From Deinococcus sp. (GTDB taxonomy: Bacteria > Deinococcota > Deinococci > Deinococcales > Deinococcaceae), in assembly GCA_025351205.1 (NCBI GenBank), contig JANXWI010000100.1:1-22347 (forward strand): 22,347 nt of DNA. Reading direction: 5' to 3'. Each line of letters begins with the position of its first letter. Within the stretch, counting starts at the first letter, position 1. Below are positions 7,677 through 18,546 of the stretch, one piece after another. The notes below the pieces were generated by a model. That model saw nothing but the letters and a program-made list of their open reading frames with translations, searched no databases and was not told the origin of the DNA. The position numbers and the translations under genes are program-made.

Positions 7677-7697
7677 GGTTGCCGGCTGGTGGCGACC
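7677..7697. terminator. Hairpin between convergent YihY and carboxypeptidase genes
   Basis: GGTTGCC (7677-7683) pairs with GGCGACC (7691-7697), with one wobble, across a 7-base loop. It lies in the 36-bp convergent gap and touches the stop codon of the minus-strand gene. There is no T-run on either side. A bidirectional terminator is a reasonable but weak reading. Confidence 0.3.
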
Positions 7698-8812
7698 TAC
7701 AGCCTGGGGAGGGTGAGCTTCCCGCGCCGGTTGCGGGAGCGGCCCCGCAGCAGGCTGCCCGCGATGACGACCATCCCGCCGCCGACGATCCCCGCGGGCA
7801 GCAGGGGCACGCCGACCTCCCTGGTGGTCGACAGGCGGGCAGGTGCGGCCTGGGAGTCGGCGGCGACGCTCGGCTCAGGACTCGCGGCGTCCGTCCCGAC
7901 GGGCGACACCAAGGTCCCGACCGGCATCACCTGTGCCTTGGTCGCGGCGAAGCCCCAGTCGAGCAGGGCTGCGGCCTCAGGCCAGTAGCGGGGATCGGTG
8001 CGCATGAGCGTCACGATGAGGGTGTGGCCGCCACGTGTGGCCGCGCCGACGAAGGTCGCGCGTGCCTTGATGGTGTAGCCGTTCTTGATGCCGATCGCGC
8101 CCGGGTAGTTGTACAGCAGTTTGTCGTGGCTGCTGAGCGCGATCCGGGCACGCCCGACGCTGCGCACCGAGGAGTGCTTGGTCGCGACGTACGTGCGGAA
8201 GTCGGGCAGCTGCATTGCGGCCCGGCTGATCAGTGCGAGATCGTAGGCGCTGGTGAGCTGGCGTGGGTCGTCGAGGCCGTTGGCGTTCACCGCGTGGGTG
8301 TCCAGGGCCCGCAGCCGCGTCGCCTCGGCGTTCATCTCATGGACTGTCTGTGGGATGCCACCGTTGGCGGACGCCAGCGTGTTGGCAGCGTCGTTGCCCG
8401 AGACGACAAGCATGGCTGTGAACAGCTCCGCCGTGGTGTAGCGCAAGCTCTCCTTGAGCCCCACCTTCGAGCCGTCGACGTTGACGTCCTGCCAGGTCGG
8501 CATGACGATCCGCTTCGGGTTCAGGCGGGGGATGAGGGTCTGTGCCGTGAGGATCTTGAGCGTGCTCGCGGGCGCGAACCGGCCATGCGGGTCTTTCGCC
8601 GCCAGCACCTCCCCGGTCGTGAGGTCGGCGACGAGCCAACTCGCGGCGGACGTCGGCGGCAGCGCGGGAGCGCCGGCCGCCACGACCACGCCGTGGCTGG
8701 CGAGCTGCTCACCCCCCAACGGGGCGGAGGTGTCAGCACTGGCGGCGTGGCCGATCAGGACCAACGGGAGCAGCAGGCCAGCAGTGACCAGAAGGCCTCG
8801 TGGGGTCCGCAT
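7697..8812 (-). CDS. D-alanyl-D-alanine carboxypeptidase (peptidase S11)
   Basis: This is a 371-aa exported penicillin-binding protein of the S11 (DacA/DacB) type that trims the terminal D-Ala from peptidoglycan stem peptides. A signal peptide spans about residues 1-26 (LLVTAGLLLPLVLIGHAASA). The active-site triad motifs are visible: SxxK as STLK at 83-86, SxN as SGN at 138-140, and the KTG box as KNGYT at 243-247. The Thr-to-Asn change in the third box occurs in other actinobacterial members as I recall them. A C-terminal hydrophobic helix at about 335-355 followed by the basic RGRSRNRRGK anchors it to the membrane. A TATCGT box nine bases upstream suggests a near-leaderless start. It lies downstream of sdhB on the same strand. 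Confidence 0.92.
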   Translation of the reverse strand: MRTPRGLLVTAGLLLPLVLIGHAASADTSAPLGGEQLASHGVVVAAGAPALPPTSAASWLVADLTTGEVLAAKDPHGRFAPASTLKILTAQTLIPRLNPKRIVMPTWQDVNVDGSKVGLKESLRYTTAELFTAMLVVSGNDAANTLASANGGIPQTVHEMNAEATRLRALDTHAVNANGLDDPRQLTSAYDLALISRAAMQLPDFRTYVATKHSSVRSVGRARIALSSHDKLLYNYPGAIGIKNGYTIKARATFVGAATRGGHTLIVTLMRTDPRYWPEAAALLDWGFAATKAQVMPVGTLVSPVGTDAASPEPSVAADSQAAPARLSTTREVGVPLLPAGIVGGGMVVIAGSLLRGRSRNRRGKLTLPRL

Positions 8813-8827
8813 GATGTCGAAACGATA
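8813..8827 (-). promoter_or_regulatory. Possible -10 box of the carboxypeptidase gene
   Basis: On the minus strand TATCGT (8827-8822) is followed by nine bases and the ATG at 8812. No Shine-Dalgarno is present in that interval, so a very short or absent leader is likely. It implies transcription independent of sdhB, whose stop is only 60 bp upstream. Confidence 0.4.
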
Positions 8828-8872
8828 GCGGAACAGCCCCCGACGCCTGGTGGCGCGTAGGGCCGGCGAGGC

Positions 8873-9631
<759 letters not shown>

Positions 9632-9659
9632 GAGGCTGTCCCCTGCTCGCTGATCGCCA

Positions 9660-11390
<1,731 letters not shown>

Positions 11391-11401
11391 ATGACCTCAA
11401 T

Positions 11402-11782
11402 TTAGCGGATGCTGAACAGACCAACCGTACCCAACACCAAGATGATGCCGACCACGGAGAAGAACACGCCCTTGACCCAGAAGCGGTTGGGGCGACTCCG
11501 TACATAGTCCTCGATGCTGTAGCGCGCACCGTTGACGCCGTGCATCACGGCCAGCACCAGAATCAGCCAGTCGTAGAACTTCCAGGCCGGGTTGCTGAGT
11601 TTGCTGACCACCGCGTCATAGGTAGCGTCGGATTCGCTGACCTGAATAAAGGTCATGTAAATGTGCCCCAGCACCAGAAACACCAGCAGCAGGCCGCTGA
11701 TGCGCATGAAGATCCACCAGGTCAGCTCGTTGTTGCTGCCCGCCTGGCTGCGGGCGTCCGTGAGTGATTTGGCCTTGATCAT
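11402..11782 (-). CDS. sdhD: Succinate dehydrogenase membrane anchor subunit D
   Basis: The 126-aa protein has three predicted transmembrane helices (about residues 23-47, 70-88 and 103-124) and the anchor motif HGVNGARYSIEDY (81-93). His81 is at the position expected to contact haem b or quinone. The N-terminus ARSQAGSNNELTWWIFMRISG resembles the Deinococcus-Thermus SdhD. With SdhC it binds SdhAB to the membrane and forms the menaquinone site. Its ATG begins one base after the sdhC stop (TGA-G-ATG), so translation is coupled. sdhA follows 11 bp downstream. Family and operon position are firm; ligand roles come from family knowledge. Confidence 0.9.
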   Translation of the reverse strand: MIKAKSLTDARSQAGSNNELTWWIFMRISGLLLVFLVLGHIYMTFIQVSESDATYDAVVSKLSNPAWKFYDWLILVLAVMHGVNGARYSIEDYVRSRPNRFWVKGVFFSVVGIILVLGTVGLFSIR

Positions 11783-11783
11783 C

Positions 11784-12140
11784 TCAGACCCCCGCCAGAA
11801 TGCGCGGCACCACGGCGTAGGCCACGCCCGCCATAGACAGCACGCTCAAGCCCAGCACGCCGTACCACATCTGGCGCTGGTAGGCTATTCCGGTGCCGGT
11901 AAAGTCCATCACGATCAGCCGCAGGCCGTTGAGCGAGTGGTACACCACGCCCGCCGTCACGAAGATCAGGGAAATGCGGAAGCCCCAGAAGTCGTACAGC
12001 CGATGAACGGCCATATACGGGTCTTCGCCGAACACGAACAGCGAGATGCTGATCACGTGAATCAGCAGGTAGGTTAAAATTGCCAGTCCTGACAGGCGGT
12101 GAAGCAGGAACGCCCACTGCCCTTCTCTTCCTCGGTACAT
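11784..12140 (-). CDS. sdhC: Succinate dehydrogenase cytochrome b556 subunit C
   Basis: The 118-aa protein has three helices (about residues 11-36, 54-78 and 90-114). HRLSGLAILTYLLIHV near the start and YHSLNGLRLIVMDF in helix two are the SdhC signatures; His68 is the expected haem axial ligand, and HRLSG contributes to the quinone site. It is the first gene of the sdhC-sdhD-sdhA run. A good Shine-Dalgarno, GGAGGAG (12154-12148), lies seven bases before the ATG, unlike the leaderless genes of the left part. Upstream are 321 bp without a gene, holding a possible extended -10 promoter. The sequence is deinococcal in style. Confidence 0.91.
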   Translation of the reverse strand: MYRGREGQWAFLLHRLSGLAILTYLLIHVISISLFVFGEDPYMAVHRLYDFWGFRISLIFVTAGVVYHSLNGLRLIVMDFTGTGIAYQRQMWYGVLGLSVLSMAGVAYAVVPRILAGV

Positions 12141-12461
12141 GTCTCTACTCCTCCAAATCAGGGTCCAGACCCGTCAGTATTCAGATTTCAGATGGTCCGG
12201 TCTCGACAGTCCGACCACGACTCAGAACTGCGCCCGTCACCTGTCTGAAAACACTTGCCTGTACACAGAATATCACTGCATTCGCCCCCTGCCGTAACCG
12301 GCCACCCGATCATGAATGGCATGCATGTCACTGTCCAGGGCACGCGGCGGGCCGGATGGAGACGGCGCTGCAAGTGACGTCACGCCGCTCGGCAGCCGGA
12401 AGAACGACATTCACCGGTCTTCGGCGGTGGCCTGTGGCCCGTACCGCTGCTGCTCGGCGCT
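12141..12461. other. 321-bp intergenic region between sdhC and the kinase gene
   Basis: No convincing gene is seen on either strand. It should hold the sdhC promoter and the 3' end of the kinase transcript. Visible elements are the sdhC Shine-Dalgarno (12148-12154), the short inverted repeat GGGTCCAGACCC (12161-12172) just upstream of it, a possible extended -10 on the minus strand (12267-12275), and the perfect palindrome GTGACGTCAC (12374-12383). No clear terminator with a T-run was found. Confidence 0.6.
12267..12275 (-). promoter_or_regulatory. Possible extended -10 promoter for sdhCDA
   Basis: On the minus strand TGATATTCT fits the extended -10 form TGn-TATnnT. No good -35 is seen (TTACGG at a 19-bp spacing is the nearest). 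Transcription from here would give a leader of about 120 bases carrying the GGGTC/GACCC inverted repeat just before the sdhC ribosome-binding site. This is a single-motif prediction. Confidence 0.3.
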
Positions 12462-14573
<2,112 letters not shown>

Positions 14574-14823
14574 GGGTGCCCCCCACACGCCAGAACATTT
14601 TGCAGCCGGGCATTCGGCAGTGTTCCGGGGAGTGCCCGACCATACGGCGCGCACAACTTCGGGACACGGCAATTCAGGGCGAGGCACGTCATATTTTCCA
14701 GTGTATACCGCTCTTCTCACCAGACCCTGACAGAGACTGCTGCTAGAGCAGGGGCAGCGGCCCCGGTTCCAGTTCAGCGGATGGCGCGAAACGCCCTGGT
14801 CGTCGGCACCAGATTTTTCGTCT

Positions 14824-14973
14824 GATACGGATTCCGCTCCATTCCGTAACACCCGTAAAAGCGGGCAAGCGTCCTCATGCGAGCAAGCGCCTGCTGGGCG
14901 CTGTTCTGCTCAAGACGGGCGCTGCTCTGACCAAGAAGCGCCGGGTGTTCCTCCATACCGCAGAATCCGTATC
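14824..14973. repeat. Imperfect 32-bp inverted repeat flanking an 86-bp core
   Basis: Positions 14824-14855 match the reverse complement of 14942-14973 at 24 of 32 positions, counted by eye. The first 11 (GATACGGATTC / GAATCCGTATC) and the last eight (AACACCCG / CGGGTGTT) are exact. The 86-bp core contains a 21-bp imperfect tandem pair (14896-14916 and 14917-14937, both beginning GGGCGCTG). The shape resembles a small non-autonomous repeat element, but no target duplication was identified. Confidence 0.45.
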
Positions 14974-15073
14974 TGTTCCCACTCCCGTTCTTGGCGTGGA
15001 CAGCGCCCATGAGGACGCTACGCCGCTTCTTGGGCAGAACGGACGCGCCTGGGCACGCCTGCCCGCTTGGTCG

Positions 15074-15104
15074 GATTGATTCCGAATACAGAACAGAATC
15101 AATC
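15074..15104. repeat. Perfect 9-bp inverted repeat (stem-loop)
   Basis: GATTGATTC (15074-15082) and GAATCAATC (15096-15104) are perfect complements across a 13-base loop. The arms are AT-richer than their surroundings. It may be part of the neighbouring repeat element or an operator; no T-run follows, so a terminator is unlikely. Confidence 0.5.
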
Positions 15105-15134
15105 GGAATCGGTATGAGAACCTGCCCGGTAACC

Positions 15135-15181
15135 GTGAGCCGCGTGTGACATCAAACTGTGAGCCGCGCATGACATCAACT
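15135..15181. repeat. Tandem repeat pair of 23-24 bp (GTGAGCCGCG core)
   Basis: Two head-to-tail copies start at 15135 (24 bp) and 15159 (23 bp). Both begin GTGAGCCGCG and contain TGACATCAA. They differ at the two bases after GTGAGCCGCG and by one missing A. The pair directly adjoins a second kind of tandem repeat, all within 125 bp of the leaderless start at 15258, so a regulatory role is possible. Confidence 0.6.
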
Positions 15182-15183
15182 GT

Positions 15184-15223
15184 CCGGGCACGTGAACTAT
15201 CCGGGCACGTGAACTATCCGGGC
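15184..15223. repeat. 17-bp tandem repeats containing CACGTG
   Basis: CCGGGCACGTGAACTAT occurs at 15184-15200 and again, identical, at 15201-15217. A third partial copy CCGGGC follows at 15218-15223. Each full unit holds the palindrome CACGTG. Phased copies just upstream of a -10 box (15245) look like a row of protein-binding sites. Confidence 0.65.
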
Positions 15224-15244
15224 GTAAGGCCCCCAGGCGTGGAG

Positions 15245-15260
15245 TAATCTGTACGGCGTG
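15245..15260 (+). promoter_or_regulatory. Leaderless-type promoter TAATCT of the 667-aa protein gene
   Basis: TAATCT at 15245-15250 is followed by seven bases and the GTG start at 15258. Leaderless transcripts with such boxes are common in Deinococcus. No Shine-Dalgarno is present. No good -35 is seen at 17 bp; the tandem repeats at 15184-15223 occupy that area, so activation by a bound protein is conceivable. Confidence 0.6.
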
Positions 15261-17261
15261 GACCAGTCAGACGCCAGCTGGACAGAGTCTTCATCGTCTC
15301 AGTCGCACTGGGCCAGTTCCGCTGGCCTGGAGCCGCACTGGGCCGAACTGATCGAGCTGTACGAGTACAAGGTCGGGGACCTGATCGCGGGCCGCAGTCC
15401 CAGGGGCGGCAAACGTTCGCTGGGCGACCTGCGCAGCGTCCTGACCGACGCGCCACTGGAGGGCGTGCTGCTCAGGCGTTTCGGGCAGACCGACCGCGTC
15501 TGGCGGGCACACCTCAGAATGCTGGCAGACGACAAGGCGGCCCGGGCAGGCGGGCAATCTGAGGGCGGGCAGTCTGGGGGCGGGCAGTCTGGGAGCGGTG
15601 TAGGCGGCGCGGCAGATGGTCGGCAGACCGCCCCCGCTGCTCCGCCTTCCGGCGCCGGCTGGAACGAGCCGATCCTGGGCAGCACCTTTCTGGCGGGCGG
15701 TCTGCCGGGCAACGAGCAGGACGCGCTCGAACAGCTGCGGTTCGCCGTCTGGCGCGAGGGCGTGCGCCTGGAGGCCAGAACCCAGACCCAGCTGTGGCTA
15801 CGCGAGAGCGACCTGATCACGCTCAGGTGCGCCTACGCGCTGAGCGTCAACCTGGAGCGGGGCGAGACCAGCATGCCCGTGCCGCGCAGCAGTGACCCGC
15901 TGGCCTCGCTGGGAACGCCGAGCGTGGCCGAGCGCGTGGTGGCGGGCCTGGCCGATCAGGTCTGCGCGGCCTTCGCCGACCCCGCCGCCGCCCATCCGGG
16001 GGCGCGTCAGCACGCCCTGACGCGGCTGCTGGAGGCCGTGACCCAGCTGAGCCTCAATCCCTTTCCGCGCCACCCGGATCAGGACGTGGTGCAGGCGCGC
16101 GTTCAGGCCGCCGAGCGCGACCTGCTGGGGCCGGACCTGACGCGCACCCTGATCGAGGGGCTTCAGGCCGAGATCGGCGGCCCACGCCCGGCCCAGGAGC
16201 GCATGCTGATCAGAGAGGCGGCCAGAAAGCTGACCGAGTTCATCAGGGGCGTCATCCCGGTGTCGGAGGGTGGGCGCGGCCCCGAACTGCCGCCCCTGCC
16301 CAGGGTGCTGTACGCCGCCACAGGGCGCTTTGCCCTGGACGCCCCCGACGACGGCAGCAGCACCCTGACCATTCGGCTGAGCGGAGACACCCAGGCCCAC
16401 TGGCGCGGCCAGCCCATCCGCTGGAAACGGGCCGGGGAGGGCTGGCTGGTGGCCATCGGGCCGCTGGAATACCGCCTGACCTCGCGCGCCAGAACCGGCC
16501 TGCCCGATCCGGACGCGGCGTCCATCACCGTGACGCTGGGAGACGTGAACGCCCAGGCGCTGCTGCACGGCGATTATCTGTACCTCCTGGCCCGCCAGAA
16601 CGACAAGGGCCTGCTGGAACTGCTGGCGCTGGCCCGCGCGGTGTCGCAGCTGCTGGACCCCAGCGGGGCCTACCTGCACCTGCGGCTGGCGCGCGCCGCT
16701 GCCCAGAAGTTCCGCGACGGTCAGATCGACGAGGTCAGCGTGGGCGTGCTGAGCGCCGAACGCTACAGCGCCGCCTCACCGGACGCGCTGCTGACCTTTG
16801 CCCGCAAAGGCGTGGAGGGGCTACTCAACCGCGTCCGCCAGCGCTCCCCGCAGGAAACCGAGTACGTCTTTCAGGCCGCCGCCGAGGCGCTGGGCGCGGA
16901 CGAGGGCTACCAGCGGCACCTGCTGGGGCTGCTGCGCCGGGTGCTGCAACCGGACGCCCGCTCCGAGGCCCACCCGGGCAGCACGCCCAGGCACGTCACC
17001 GAGCTGGGACACCTGCGCGTCGGTGGCCCCGGTCAGCTGGTGATGCTGGAATTTGCCGGGGAGCCGCTGACTGTCGAGGTGATGAGCCGCGTGGTGACCT
17101 TGCGCCTCGACTACAAGGGCGACCTGGCCGTCATCCTGCCGGGCGCTCCGGCGGCCATCCTGCGCGAACTGCTGGTGATCGACGTGGCGGCGGGCGGCAT
17201 CCTGCTGGTGCGGCAGGGCGGGCGCATCCTGGTGAGTTACCAGCCGCACGCACGGGTGTAG
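15258..17261 (+). CDS. Protein of unknown function, 667 aa
   Basis: I do not recognise this protein. It starts with GTG at leaderless distance from a TAATCT box and runs 667 codons with coding-like composition (strong third-position GC, low density of rare codons). The first 95 residues are mixed and charged (MDQSDASWTESSSSQSHW...). A Gly/Gln/Ser/Ala/Pro-rich linker follows at about 97-134, made partly of three pentapeptides (GGQSE, GGQSG, GGQSG). A long region of about 500 residues follows, helical in its first half and more beta-rich at the end (LVMLEFAGEPLTVEVMSRVVTLRLDYKG). No signal peptide, membrane helix or catalytic motif is evident, so it is probably cytosolic. It diverges from the kinase-NHL gene across a repeat-rich gap and could be a partner or substrate, which is speculation. 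It converges on the phosphotriesterase-like gene with 16 bp between them. Confidence 0.7.
   Translation: MDQSDASWTESSSSQSHWASSAGLEPHWAELIELYEYKVGDLIAGRSPRGGKRSLGDLRSVLTDAPLEGVLLRRFGQTDRVWRAHLRMLADDKAARAGGQSEGGQSGGGQSGSGVGGAADGRQTAPAAPPSGAGWNEPILGSTFLAGGLPGNEQDALEQLRFAVWREGVRLEARTQTQLWLRESDLITLRCAYALSVNLERGETSMPVPRSSDPLASLGTPSVAERVVAGLADQVCAAFADPAAAHPGARQHALTRLLEAVTQLSLNPFPRHPDQDVVQARVQAAERDLLGPDLTRTLIEGLQAEIGGPRPAQERMLIREAARKLTEFIRGVIPVSEGGRGPELPPLPRVLYAATGRFALDAPDDGSSTLTIRLSGDTQAHWRGQPIRWKRAGEGWLVAIGPLEYRLTSRARTGLPDPDAASITVTLGDVNAQALLHGDYLYLLARQNDKGLLELLALARAVSQLLDPSGAYLHLRLARAAAQKFRDGQIDEVSVGVLSAERYSAASPDALLTFARKGVEGLLNRVRQRSPQETEYVFQAAAEALGADEGYQRHLLGLLRRVLQPDARSEAHPGSTPRHVTELGHLRVGGPGQLVMLEFAGEPLTVEVMSRVVTLRLDYKGDLAVILPGAPAAILRELLVIDVAAGGILLVRQGGRILVSYQPHARV
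15549..15595 (+). repeat. In-frame 15-bp minisatellite, three copies
   Basis: Three 15-bp units (15551-15565, 15566-15580, 15581-15595) share the core CGGGCARTCTG. They encode GGQSE, GGQSG and GGQSG in the linker of the 667-aa protein. The unit length keeps the frame, so copy number can vary without breaking the gene. A second 15-bp GCAGTC-type repeat occurs in the prolyl oligopeptidase gene. Confidence 0.8.
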
Positions 17262-17277
17262 AGACTGAACACGCCGC

Positions 17278-18249
17278 CTACCCGAAAATTCTGGCCGGAT
17301 TGCTCACCGTCATCTGGGTGATCTGCTCCTGGGTCACGCCGCGCCGCAGCAGCTCGGGCAGAATGTCGTCGTGGATGTGCGCCGGGTGCCAGTCCTTGAC
17401 AGCCGGCAGCACGGCGTCCGGCAACACCAGCGGGCGGCCCAGCCAGTTCCAGATGCTGTCGTGGCTGAGCGTGATGTGCCCGGCATGGCCCTGCTGCGTC
17501 AGGGCTTCCAGCAGGCGCAGGCGCTCGCTGTCGGGCGGCGTGCCCACCAGCCCCTGAAGCCCGATGCGGTCGAAGCCTACCGTCACGCCGTGCGCCAGCG
17601 TGTCCAGGTGGTACTGCAAGTCGGTGTTGCCGTCCATGTGCCCGATCACGATGCGGCTGGGGTCGGCGCCCTCTCCCACCAGCATCTCGGCCTGCTGCGG
17701 CCCCAGCCGGCCCTCCTGGGTGTGCGTGATGATCGGCACGCCGGTCTCGCGCTGCACGCGGGCGGCGGCCCGGAAGAACACCGATTCGTAGGGCGAGATG
17801 GCGTCGCGTCCGGAGGCGATCTTGAGCACGCCCGCACGGACACCCGTGCCGCCGATGCCCTCGGTCACCTCGCGCAGCATCATGTCATACACCTCCTGAA
17901 AGCCGTCTCCGAGCGAAAAGCGGAACTTGAAGTAGGCCGTGCCGCCCTCGCCCTCGTAGTAGTAGCCGCTGCTGCACAGGATGTTCAGGCCCGACTGCTC
18001 GGCCACCTCGCGCAGAAACAGCGGGTCGCGCCCGCACTCGTTGGGGGTGGCGTCCACCACCGTCTGCACGCCGCGCGCCTTGACGACCTCGGCCACCGAA
18101 AGGCACTGGGCCAGCACCGCGCCGTGGTCGAAACCGCCCAGCGTCACGTCTCCCTGGTAGCCGGGGTACCCGAAAATCACGTGTTCGTGCGGCAGGGTGA
18201 CGCCCAGAGCGGAGGCTTGTACGGGGCCGGTGACAGTCTGTGCGGGCAT
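17278..18249 (-). CDS. Phosphotriesterase-family metal-dependent hydrolase
   Basis: From the ATG at 18249 the protein is 323 aa, the usual length for this amidohydrolase-superfamily branch (PTE, PTE-like lactonases, PHP proteins). The binuclear metal site is complete: HEH at 21-23 (HxH), Lys143 in GVLKIASG (the carbamylated bridging lysine), His176 in IITHTQEG, His204 in VIGHMDGN and Asp264 in TLSHDSIW. Natural substrates of such proteins are often lactones or other esters; the sequence does not decide. The open frame extends to 18402, but CAGGAG (18260-18255) lies five bases before the ATG, and MPAQTVTGPV is family-like. A perfect TTGACA lies about 100 bp upstream. It is divergent from the MetX-like hydrolase. 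Confidence 0.9.
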   Translation of the reverse strand: MPAQTVTGPVQASALGVTLPHEHVIFGYPGYQGDVTLGGFDHGAVLAQCLSVAEVVKARGVQTVVDATPNECGRDPLFLREVAEQSGLNILCSSGYYYEGEGGTAYFKFRFSLGDGFQEVYDMMLREVTEGIGGTGVRAGVLKIASGRDAISPYESVFFRAAARVQRETGVPIITHTQEGRLGPQQAEMLVGEGADPSRIVIGHMDGNTDLQYHLDTLAHGVTVGFDRIGLQGLVGTPPDSERLRLLEALTQQGHAGHITLSHDSIWNWLGRPLVLPDAVLPAVKDWHPAHIHDDILPELLRRGVTQEQITQMTVSNPARIFG

Positions 18250-18320
18250 AAAGACTCCTGGGCAGGTCTTGAAAGCGGGGCGCGAATCGCCCGCTCCCGA
18301 AGCGGATTGAAGGGTGCCGC

Positions 18321-18350
18321 ATGCTGGCAGATGAGGCCGCCTCTTGTCAA
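18321..18350 (-). promoter_or_regulatory. Candidate sigma-70-type promoter of the phosphotriesterase-like gene
   Basis: On the minus strand a perfect TTGACA (18350-18345) is followed, after 18 bp, by CAGCAT (18326-18321), which keeps three of six consensus -10 bases. The predicted start would give a leader of about 65 bases ending in the AGGAG site before the ATG. The -35 is strong and the -10 weak. Confidence 0.4.
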
Positions 18351-18463
18351 AACCGCAACAACCGGGCCGCGACCACCGGCGTCGGGGCACCCTGACCGAC
18401 AACCATTCCTCTCTTCCCGATACGGCACCGCCTCACAATCTGGCCCGCGTCCTGAGTGTTAAG

Positions 18464-18482
18464 GTCGAACAAACGTTTGACA
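18464..18482 (+). promoter_or_regulatory. TTGACA -35 element overlapped by an inverted repeat
   Basis: TTGACA at 18477-18482 is a consensus -35 for the plus-strand hydrolase gene (start 18547), but no good -10 is seen 16-18 bp downstream. It overlaps the perfect palindrome CAAACGTTTG (18470-18479) and the wider inverted repeat GTCGAAC-aaac-GTTTGAC with one mismatch. A repressor or activator site is plausible. Confidence 0.35.
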
Positions 18483-18546
18483 TAAACGCATCTGGCGCAG
18501 CCTTCACGGGCGGCGGCGCTGGTCCGGTTGCCCGTGCGGAGGTTCC

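Larger units (their letters stand above)
14574..15257. other. 684-bp repeat-rich intergenic region between divergent kinase and orphan gene
   Basis: I see no credible gene here, although a 78-codon minus-strand ORF (15010-14774) is open. It holds an imperfect 32-bp inverted repeat (14824-14855 / 14942-14973), a 21-bp imperfect tandem pair (14896-14937), a 9-bp perfect inverted repeat (15074-15082 / 15096-15104) and two kinds of tandem repeat (15135-15217). The words CGGATTCCG and GGAATC recur on both strands, which suggests one or more dispersed intergenic repeats of the Deinococcus kind. The kinase promoter must lie at its left end, but no clear box was found. The orphan gene promoter is at its right end. 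Confidence 0.6.

Noticed and set aside
14574..14852. N-terminal extension of the kinase to ATG 14852
   Set aside because: The 93 extra residues are irregular, Cys/Pro/Arg-rich and precede the membrane helices without any motif; GTG 14573 starts right before helix one.
14774..15010. 78-codon minus-strand ORF in the repeat-rich gap
   Set aside because: It runs through the inverted-repeat arms and the 21-bp tandem pair, has no Shine-Dalgarno and looks like translated repeat; kept only as part of the intergenic description.
15135..15223. CRISPR array
   Set aside because: Repeats are directly adjacent without spacers and only two to three copies; no cas gene nearby.
14574..15257. Radiation/desiccation response motif (RDRM) palindrome of Deinococcus
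   Set aside because: I looked for the TTATGTCA-type palindrome upstream of the kinase and orphan gene and did not see it.
18250..18402. N-terminal extension of the phosphotriesterase-like protein to 18402
   Set aside because: The family-like N-terminus and a good AGGAG site favour the ATG at 18249; the extension covers the promoter-like TTGACA.
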